Positions 58,533-64,000 of a stretch of DNA of 64,000 bases are shown piece by piece (position 1 is the first letter of the stretch; the number at the start of each line of letters is the position of its first letter). The stretch spans positions 124,001 to 188,000 of the forward strand of contig NZ_JADNBB010000010.1 in NCBI RefSeq assembly GCF_015550595.1. The letters run 5' to 3'. The notes under the pieces are model-generated. The model did no database searches. It was not told the origin of the DNA and saw nothing but the letters and a program-made list of their open reading frames with translations. The DNA comes from Parabacteroides goldsteinii. GTDB lineage: Bacteria > Bacteroidota > Bacteroidia > Bacteroidales > Tannerellaceae. A program made the translations under genes and the position numbers.

Positions 58533-58605
58533 GACTCGGTAGCTCAGTTGGTAGAGCAAATGACTCTTAATCATTGGGTCGAGGGTTCGAGCCCCTCCCG
58601 GGTCA
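58533..58605 (+). tRNA. tRNA-Lys (anticodon CUU), copy 2
   Basis: Nearly identical to copy 1, 25 bases downstream, with GACTCGG pairing CCGGGTC: one compensated acceptor-stem pair and one D-loop base differ. Same anticodon loop CTCTTAA, so the same decoding capacity (AAG). Confidence 0.95.
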
Positions 58606-58621
58606 CAAAAGAGAAAAGGAT

Positions 58622-58659
58622 AACAGCATTTATCGGTAAAACGGTAAATGCTGTTTTTG
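58622..58659 (+). terminator. Terminator of the tRNA-Lys pair
   Basis: AACAGCATTTA (58622-58632) pairs with TAAATGCTGTT (58645-58655), loop 12 bases, followed by TTTG. It lies 16 bases after the second tRNA. Confidence 0.8.
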
Positions 58660-58766
58660 TTTGCTACCCAGCGTTACCTTCTCTTCCGCTTAATTCAAGT
58701 TGTACCCATGTAATCCAACTTTTAGATTGATTTGTTGTTATATTAATATAACTAAAGGACATTTTT

Positions 58767-59306
58767 ATGAAAACATTCATTATAACTCTAATTGCAATAA
58801 TAATGACAACAACAATCAACGCACAGCAAAAAAGTTTTTATGACTTCACTGTGAAAACAATCGACGGAAAGGATTTCCCACTTTCCTCTTTAAAAGGGAA
58901 GAAAGTATTAGTTGTCAATGTGGCTTCCAAATGTGGCTTCACCCCACAATATGCCAAACTTGAAGAATTATACACCAAATATGAGAAAGATAACTTCGTA
59001 ATAATTGGCTTTCCCGCCAACAACTTCCTCGGACAGGAACCCGGCAGCAACGAAGAAATCAAAAAGTTTTGCACATTGAATTACGGGGTCACATTCCCCA
59101 TGATGGCGAAAATATCCGTTAAAGGAAAGGACATCGCCCCCCTTTACCAATGGCTCACGCAGAAAAGCGAAAATGGTGTCGCCAACGCCAAAGTAGGCTG
59201 GAATTTCCACAAATTCCTGATCGATGAAAACGGTAACTGGGTCGCCTCCTACGGCTCGACAACAGATCCGCTATCCGAAAAGATTGTCAACTGGATTGTA
59301 GAGTAA
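58767..59306 (+). CDS. Exported glutathione peroxidase
   Basis: 179 residues with a signal peptide (MKTFIITLIAIIMTTTINAQ), so periplasmic. Signatures: VVNVASKCGFTPQY with the peroxidatic cysteine, IIGFPANNFLGQEPGSNEEI and WNFHKFLIDENG, which hold the Gln and Trp of the active site. It reduces hydroperoxides with a thiol, more probably a thioredoxin-like reductant than glutathione. A lipoprotein thioredoxin elsewhere in the window (51179) could be a partner (speculative). AT-rich leader. An array of palindromes follows the stop. Confidence 0.93.
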   Translation: MKTFIITLIAIIMTTTINAQQKSFYDFTVKTIDGKDFPLSSLKGKKVLVVNVASKCGFTPQYAKLEELYTKYEKDNFVIIGFPANNFLGQEPGSNEEIKKFCTLNYGVTFPMMAKISVKGKDIAPLYQWLTQKSENGVANAKVGWNFHKFLIDENGNWVASYGSTTDPLSEKIVNWIVE

Positions 59307-59618
59307 ATCATAGAAGCTTATTTGCGTTTTAAACGCAATGTTTTGCCACGCTCTGTGCAATGTTTTGCCATGCAAGTGGCAGAGCCCTGCCATCAGCATG
59401 GCAGAGGTCTGCCAATAGGGTGGCACAGTTCTGCCAATACGATGGCAAAACTTTTTGCTTATGGTGCACGCAAACAAAAGCCGCCCTATTCTCACGAACA
59501 GAGCGGTTGTTTGCCCTCTAAAGGGCTTGGGATACAACGTTATTAGATATGAGGATTAACGTTATAGAGTAAAAAGTATGATTTCACCAATTACATTCAA
59601 AAAAAACGATTCTCACTT
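59307..59618. other. 312-bp intergenic region holding the third palindromic array
   Basis: Between the glutathione peroxidase stop and the small minus-strand gene. It holds the 22-bp-period array, a GCGTTT/AAACGC palindrome at 59324-59337, and nothing else that I can assign. Confidence 0.6.
59344..59457. repeat. 22-bp-period array of TGGCA/TGCCA palindromes
   Basis: TGCCA occurs at 59344, 59366, 59388, 59410 and 59432, exactly 22 bp apart, and TGGCA at 59377, 59399, 59421 and 59443, also 22 bp apart. The best units read TGGCA-gAGnnCT-GCCA, i.e. a hairpin of 16 bases with a 6-base spacer. The earliest units are degenerate. It has the same period as arrays at 8971 and 47713 with a different word. 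It lies 3' of the glutathione peroxidase gene. Confidence 0.92.
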
Positions 59619-59894
59619 TTAATTTTTCCAATCTACAATAAAATCTGTTCCCGGTTTGTTACCCTTTTTCGGGGTATACATTTCAACGGGAACTTCCCAG
59701 TCCGTTATAAAACCACCCGTATAATCCGGCTTGTAACTCGCCTCCTGGTCCTCTTTTTTACCTTTGGCAGAGTCTTCACAAGTCCACTCTGGTGAACCAC
59801 CACGTTTCCGTTTACCGGAAACCAACACTGATCTTTGTATTCTTTCGCCCCAGCCCGATAGCGGTGGAAAGAATTCGATTTTAGTAAAAATCAT
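59619..59894 (-). CDS. Small hypothetical protein
   Basis: 91 residues with no signal or membrane segment. There is a loose internal duplication: GGFITDWEVPVE and, 14 residues on, TDFIVDWKN at the end. The middle is charged (SAKGKKEDQEASYKPDY). I do not recognise the family. There is a start at 59894 and no clear promoter. It could be a real small protein or a spurious frame. Confidence 0.4.
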   Translation of the reverse strand: MIFTKIEFFPPLSGWGERIQRSVLVSGKRKRGGSPEWTCEDSAKGKKEDQEASYKPDYTGGFITDWEVPVEMYTPKKGNKPGTDFIVDWKN

Positions 59895-60222
59895 TTCAAC
59901 TATAATCTTTTTTTAAACATTACTCAGCATGGCTGATAACAATCTCAAAAACTTTGATGTAAAGATATCTCCCTGAAACCACTATTTTACTACCATCTTC
60001 AACTATTTCAGTTACGATATTTATAAAAGAAGGCCTACCCCGCTGCAAAATCCTCCCAAAAAGACAAAAAGACTCCCCGAGCCTAAAATTTACTCATTTC
60101 ATAACAATCTCGTTTCTATATTGCTGAAAACTGCCTATTTTTGGTTGCCGGGAAAAACAACCCCAAGCGGCTTCCAACATTTCCCGCATACCCGTTGTTC
60201 TATTGATATAAAAATAAATAGT
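59895..60222. other. 328-bp intergenic region, AT-rich
   Basis: Holds a 15-codon frame MADNNLKNFDVKISP (from about 59931, plus strand) that starts well but ends at once, and a -7-like TATTTTTG at 60136-60143 in front of the pyridoxamine kinase gene. I see no stable RNA or repeat. Confidence 0.4.
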
Positions 60223-61083
60223 ATGAAGAATAAGACACACCAGAAAAGAGTTGCAGCTATACACGATATTTCCGGTTTCGGAAAATGCTCACTGACAGTA
60301 GCCTTACCTATTTTATCGGCCGCCGGCATCGAAACATCGGCACTCCCCACCGCCGTCCTCTCCACCCATACCGGAGGGATCAGCGGATACACCTACCGGG
60401 ATCTTACCGACGACATGCGGCCGATCATGCAACACTGGAAATCACTCGACATCAAGTTCGACGCCATCTATACCGGCTTCCTCGGATCGTTCGAGCAACA
60501 AGATATCGTAAAGGAGTTCTTCGATATGTTCAGGACAGACGACAACCTCATCCTGGTCGACCCCGTGATGGGCGACAACGGTGAGCTGTACACCATCTTC
60601 ACCCGCGAGTTCGCCGCCGGAATGAGATCGGTTTGCGAGAAAGCCGATATCATCGTACCCAACCTGACGGAGGCGGCCTTGCTGCTCGACGAGCCGTTCT
60701 ACGGCGGCCCTTATACCCGCGCCTACATCGAGAGCACGCTGCGTAAGCTGGCCGACCTCGGGCCCAAACGGGTGGTACTGACCGGCGTCTTCTTCAAGGA
60801 GGATGAACTCGGCGCCGCCACCTACGACCGCGAAACGGACACGATCGAGTACGTTTTCACCCGTAAGATACCCGGCTATTACCACGGTACGGGCGACGTC
60901 TTCGCCAGTGCCTTACTTTCGGGTCTGGAAAACGGTTTCAGCCTCACCGAATCGGCTGCCATCGCCGTGAATTTCACGGCGGAAAGTATCCGGCGGACCT
61001 ATGAAGCCAAGACGGACTACCGCTTCGGTGTTAATTTTGAACAAAGTTTCCCCGACTTTCTAAAAGAACTCAAACTCGTATAA
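60223..61083 (+). CDS. Pyridoxamine/pyridoxal kinase-like PfkB protein
   Basis: 286 residues from ATG 60223 (MKNKTHQKRVAAIHDISGFG). This start gives the family N-terminus; the upstream frame (from 60121) overlaps a -7-like box. Ribokinase-like signatures: VAAIHDISGFGKCSLTVALPILSAAG, PTAVLSTHTGG, VDPVMGDNGELYT, PNLTEAALLL and the ATP-binding GYYHGTGDVFASALLSGL. It is the PdxY/PdxK-type kinase that phosphorylates pyridoxal or pyridoxamine in B6 salvage. Two PPOX-family proteins elsewhere in the window are not PdxH, so no full pathway can be drawn. Confidence 0.92.
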   Translation: MKNKTHQKRVAAIHDISGFGKCSLTVALPILSAAGIETSALPTAVLSTHTGGISGYTYRDLTDDMRPIMQHWKSLDIKFDAIYTGFLGSFEQQDIVKEFFDMFRTDDNLILVDPVMGDNGELYTIFTREFAAGMRSVCEKADIIVPNLTEAALLLDEPFYGGPYTRAYIESTLRKLADLGPKRVVLTGVFFKEDELGAATYDRETDTIEYVFTRKIPGYYHGTGDVFASALLSGLENGFSLTESAAIAVNFTAESIRRTYEAKTDYRFGVNFEQSFPDFLKELKLV

Positions 61084-61157
61084 AAGGTTTCGAATTTATT
61101 TTTCATCTTTGTGCTCCCATATAATGATTATAAACGTGAAAACCCCTGGATAACGAT

Positions 61158-62099
61158 ATGAGTAAAACTAAAATAGCTATCTCCGGTATAGGAGCTGTCG
61201 GCGGATATTACGGAGGTTCGCTGGCTGCTTATTATGAAAACTCCGATGAGGTGGACGTTTTCTTTATTGCCCGTGGCGAAAACCTGAAGGCCATCCGCGA
61301 AAACGGGTTACAGATCAAGAAGTCGTACCGCCGGATAACCGCCCGTCCGACACTGGCAACCGACAATCCGGCCGAGATCGGTCCGGTAGATTACCTGCTG
61401 TGCTGCACCAAAAGCTACGACCTGGAGGACAACATCCGCCACCTGAGTCCCGTGATCGGGCCCGATACCGTGGTAGTGCCCCTGCTCAACGGAGCCGACA
61501 TCACGGAACGGATACAACAATTACTGCCCGACAACCGCGTCTGGAAAGGCTGCGTTTATATCGGCGCCCGGCTGGTTGAACCCGGACGGGTGGAGAAATT
61601 CACGTTAAAGGACCGGCTTTTCTTCGGCGATAACGGGGGCGACCGCGACAAACAGGAGGAGTTTCGCTCCTTACTGCACAACGCCCGTATCCTGGTGACC
61701 AACCCGGCCGACATAGACGCCGAGATCTGGAAGAAATTCTTTATGATCTCCACCGCCGCCACCATCACCTCTTATTTCAACGAGCCGATAAACGACGTGA
61801 TCGAGAAGCACAACGATTTCTTTATCACGCTGGGATATGAATTGAAAAGCGTAGCCGAGGCCAAAGGGATAGAGTTACCGGACGACATCGTATTCACGTC
61901 GATCCAGTCGCAGAAGATGATGCCGAACGGTTCGACCACCTCCATGCACAGCGACTTCCGCCGCGGAGGGCCTACGGAGATCGAGACACTGACGGGCTAC
62001 GTCGTACGCGAAGCCGAGAAGGCAGGCCTGCGGGTTCCTACCTACCAGTTCATGTACAAAGGGCTGACGCGGTTCCCTTATCCGGGCAGAAACAGTTGA
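61158..62099 (+). CDS. panE: 2-dehydropantoate 2-reductase
   Basis: 313 residues. The N-terminal Rossmann domain starts IAISGIGAVGGYYGGSLAAYY (G-x-G-x-x-G), then FFIARGENLKAI. CTKSYDLEDN, VVPLLNGADITERI and the GCVYIGARLVEPGRVE block follow, with the C-terminal helical domain (WKKFFMISTAATITSYF, MHSDFRRGGPTEIETLTGYV) carrying the conserved catalytic region. The enzyme reduces ketopantoate to pantoate with NADPH for CoA synthesis; related proteins act on other ketoacids. A hairpin terminator separates it from manA. Confidence 0.9.
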   Translation: MSKTKIAISGIGAVGGYYGGSLAAYYENSDEVDVFFIARGENLKAIRENGLQIKKSYRRITARPTLATDNPAEIGPVDYLLCCTKSYDLEDNIRHLSPVIGPDTVVVPLLNGADITERIQQLLPDNRVWKGCVYIGARLVEPGRVEKFTLKDRLFFGDNGGDRDKQEEFRSLLHNARILVTNPADIDAEIWKKFFMISTAATITSYFNEPINDVIEKHNDFFITLGYELKSVAEAKGIELPDDIVFTSIQSQKMMPNGSTTSMHSDFRRGGPTEIETLTGYVVREAEKAGLRVPTYQFMYKGLTRFPYPGRNS

Positions 62100-62136
62100 C
62101 GTATCTGCAAAACAGGCCTCCGGCATATATAATAAA

Positions 62137-62196
62137 GAAAAGGGGTTGAAGCTATCCGATCCGGTTGTTCCGGACGATAAGCTTCAGCCCCTTTTC
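62137..62196. terminator. Bidirectional hairpin terminator between panE and manA
   Basis: GAAAAGGGG-TTGAAGC (62137-62152) pairs with GCTTCAG-CCCCTTTTC (62181-62196), with an inner CCGG/CCGG stem near 62160-62174. The A/T ends suit both convergent transcripts. Confidence 0.8.
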
Positions 62197-62272
62197 TATC
62201 CCCTCCGGTCGGTCCGGAAGATCGGTATGCCGCCTTTTCGTAGATTAGGCGGCAACCGGTAAGGAGACAGGA

Positions 62273-63250
62273 TCAGTCCCCGATATAAGTTTCCATGAAC
62301 TTCGCGCCTGGTGCCGGGGAGATCGTAACGACCTGGGTATCGGCGGGCATGAGCACGGTCTGTCCCTGATGGACAAATATTTCGTTGCCTTTGTTGTCAC
62401 GGATGGAAGCCTTGCCACTCATGCAGATGTAGACAACAAAGGAGTCGAGCTCGGAGAAGTCGCGCACCATCATCGTGTCGAGATCCAGCAGGTTGGTCGT
62501 GAAGTACTTGCAGTCGGCCAGTTCGACCGTCGCGTTGGTATGGCCCTTGTAGTGCGTACGGTAGTCGGGCAGCAAGGTATAGTCTATCGCATCCTTAGCA
62601 AGTTCGGTGTGCAATTCGCGTCCGTTGCCGTTGGCGTCCTTGCGGTCGTAGTCGTAGATACGGTAAGTGATGTTGCTGGTCTGCTGTATCTCGGCGATGA
62701 AGCAGCCGGCACCGATTGCATGAACGCGTCCGGCAGGCAGGAAGAAAACGTCACCCGGCGTCACTTCATAACGCTGCAAAACGTCCATGATGGTGTTGTT
62801 TTCCACCCGTTTCACATACTCGTCGGCATCGATCTGCTGCGAGAAACCGGAATAGAGGGCGGCACCCTTGGCTGCATTTATCACATACCACATTTCGGTC
62901 TTGCCGAAGGAGTTGTGACGTTTGCGGGCCAGTTCGTCATCGGGGTGTACCTGGATAGACAGGTCATCACGGGCGTCGATGAACTTGATCAACAGAGGAA
63001 ATGTCTCACCGAACTGCTCGATCACCTTCTCTCCGACCAACTCTTTTCCATAGGTACGGATCAGTTCGTCAAGGTTTTTGCCGGCCAGCTCACCGTTTTC
63101 CACCACGGAAAAATTGCCGTCCACGTGCGAAAGTTCCCAACTCTCACCAATTCCTTCTTCAACCGGTGTGATGCCCTTGAACGGGCAGATGTCTGAGCCT
63201 CCCCAAAGGATCTTCTTGAGGATAGGCTTGAATGTCATCGGATATAACAT
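62273..63250 (-). CDS. manA: Mannose-6-phosphate isomerase, class I
   Basis: 325 residues of the short type I phosphomannose isomerase: LKKILWGGSDICPFKG at the start, SIQVHPDDELARKRH with zinc ligands, KTEMWYVINA, FFLPAGRVHAIGAGCFIAEIQQTSNITYRIYDYDR, and a C-terminal cupin-like end. It links fructose 6-phosphate and mannose 6-phosphate. The ATG at 63250 is used; one four codons later (63238) is also possible. It is 21 bases downstream of the branching enzyme gene and probably co-transcribed. Confidence 0.95.
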   Translation of the reverse strand: MLYPMTFKPILKKILWGGSDICPFKGITPVEEGIGESWELSHVDGNFSVVENGELAGKNLDELIRTYGKELVGEKVIEQFGETFPLLIKFIDARDDLSIQVHPDDELARKRHNSFGKTEMWYVINAAKGAALYSGFSQQIDADEYVKRVENNTIMDVLQRYEVTPGDVFFLPAGRVHAIGAGCFIAEIQQTSNITYRIYDYDRKDANGNGRELHTELAKDAIDYTLLPDYRTHYKGHTNATVELADCKYFTTNLLDLDTMMVRDFSELDSFVVYICMSGKASIRDNKGNEIFVHQGQTVLMPADTQVVTISPAPGAKFMETYIGD

Positions 63251-63271
63251 AATGTGTTTTTGTTTAATAAA

Positions 63272-64000
63272 TTACTTCTTTACTTTTACTTTTCTCAATA
63301 CAACAGCACTGCGTGCGGGAATGTAAAGTTTAAGCCATTCTTTTTTCTCTTTTTTATACAATGGGTCAAATTGTGTAAAATGATGTATGGAGTCGTCGGA
63401 CAAACCGAAGCCACCGAAGCGGGTAGCATCCGTATTGAGTACCACTTCGTACTCGCCTACGGGTACGAGGAAGCCATAGTCGGTATACGACTTCGACGGG
63501 CTGAAGTTGAACACGAACACGAGGTCTTTGCGCATATAAGCCAGAATCTGGTCACCGTCGCTGTCCCACACCTTCTGTATCGGGGTGGACTGGAAGTTCT
63601 TCACGCTACGGATCAACTCGATCATTTCGCGGTCGAAGTCACCCAGGTAGTGGTACTTCAAATCCATGTTGTCTACCAACTCCCACTGGCGGCGGGCGTA
63701 TTTATGCGACCATCCATTGCCTTCGCGCGGGAAATCGATCCACTCGGGATGCCCGAACTCGTTGCCCATAAAGTTGAGATAGCCGCCGTTGATGGTAGAA
63801 GCCGTCACGAGGCGTATCATCTTATGAAGCGCGACACCGCGTTCGACCACGAAGTTATGGTCGTCCTTCTGCATATGCCAATACATTTCCGCATCTATCA
63901 GACGGAAGATGATGGTTTTATCTCCTACCAAAGCCTGGTCGTGGCTTTCGGCGTAACTGATTGTCTTTTCGTCGGCGCGGCGGTTGGTCGTCTCCCACCA
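63272..64000 (-). CDS. glgB: 1,4-alpha-glucan branching enzyme, C-terminal part
   Basis: 243 C-terminal residues; the frame runs off the right edge of the window. Reading from the edge, SYAESHDQALVGDKT is the conserved GH13 His-Asp region of the eukaryotic-type (GH13 subfamily 8) branching enzyme. YLNFMGNEFGHPEWIDFPREGN and the C-terminal beta domain (VFVFNFSPSKSYTDYGFLVP, VLNTDATRFGGFG) follow. It makes alpha-1,6 branches in glycogen. The catalytic Asp and Glu lie mostly upstream, outside the window. It precedes manA by 21 bases. Confidence 0.95.
   Translation of the reverse strand, partial: WWETTNRRADEKTISYAESHDQALVGDKTIIFRLIDAEMYWHMQKDDHNFVVERGVALHKMIRLVTASTINGGYLNFMGNEFGHPEWIDFPREGNGWSHKYARRQWELVDNMDLKYHYLGDFDREMIELIRSVKNFQSTPIQKVWDSDGDQILAYMRKDLVFVFNFSPSKSYTDYGFLVPVGEYEVVLNTDATRFGGFGLSDDSIHHFTQFDPLYKKEKKEWLKLYIPARSAVVLRKVKVKK

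Overview
This window looks like the chromosome of a Bacteroidales gut commensal, most likely Parabacteroides or a close relative. The evidence is the Bacteroidetes promoter signature (TTG/TTTG, 19-21 bp, TAnnTTTG) in front of many genes, the near absence of Shine-Dalgarno sites, and family content typical of the order: a GH97 glycosidase, Nudix-type xylose regulator, DUF3943 and Omp85-like envelope proteins, S16 with a long tail, and a eukaryotic-type branching enzyme. The genus is an inference. Coding density is high and most genes are chromosomal housekeeping or metabolism.

Layout. 1-6.4 kb: end of a RimK-like ATP-grasp gene with a GNAT partner, a GH97 alpha-galactosidase, a tandem SGNH hydrolase and a lone BRO-N protein. 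6.4-17 kb: MATE pump, Crp-like regulator, pncC/cinA, tsaD, a very large TamB-like protein, and a compact mtgA-lipB-dus operon. 17-22.4 kb: complete xylose operon (regulator, xylB, xylA, xylose transporter) interrupted by a 109-bp inverted repeat. 22.6-25.2 kb: Trk/Ktr potassium uptake pair. 25.3-28.5 kb: an AT-rich stretch of small unknown membrane proteins, a Crp-like regulator and a CNNM/CorC protein. 28.5-29.7 kb: a CARF-PD-(D/E)XK (Card1/Can2-like, DUF1887) nuclease with no CRISPR or cas genes nearby. 30-39.3 kb: a TIM-barrel protein, PPOX protein, CDGSH protein, an Omp85-type barrel protein, a MutS2-like ATPase without an Smr domain behind a structured leader, an Lrp regulator and a DMT exporter. 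39.5-41.9 kb: AT-rich accessory patch with a zinc-ribbon AraC regulator, a QueG-like Fe-S protein and several decayed gene fragments. 42-50.7 kb: redox and stress genes with small regulators (DJ-1, HxlR, WYL, PPOX, DsrE, AspDH, AraC-GyrI, GNAT, Ogt). 50.9-64 kb: tRNA-Ser, lipoprotein thioredoxin, rpsP, ABC-F, DUF3943, TRIC channel, asparaginase, MBL hydrolase, two tRNA-Lys, glutathione peroxidase, pyridoxamine kinase, ketopantoate reductase, mannose-6-phosphate isomerase and the C-terminal part of glgB.

The observations I rate highest are: (i) the orphan CARF nuclease; (ii) three unrelated-sequence intergenic arrays (about 8.97, 47.71 and 59.34 kb) that share an exact 22-bp period built on short palindromic words; (iii) the Omp85-like protein with a kinase-like periplasmic motif pair; and (iv) the structured 250-nt leader in front of the Smr-less MutS2. 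All identifications come from reading translated sequence and motifs; no database search was run.
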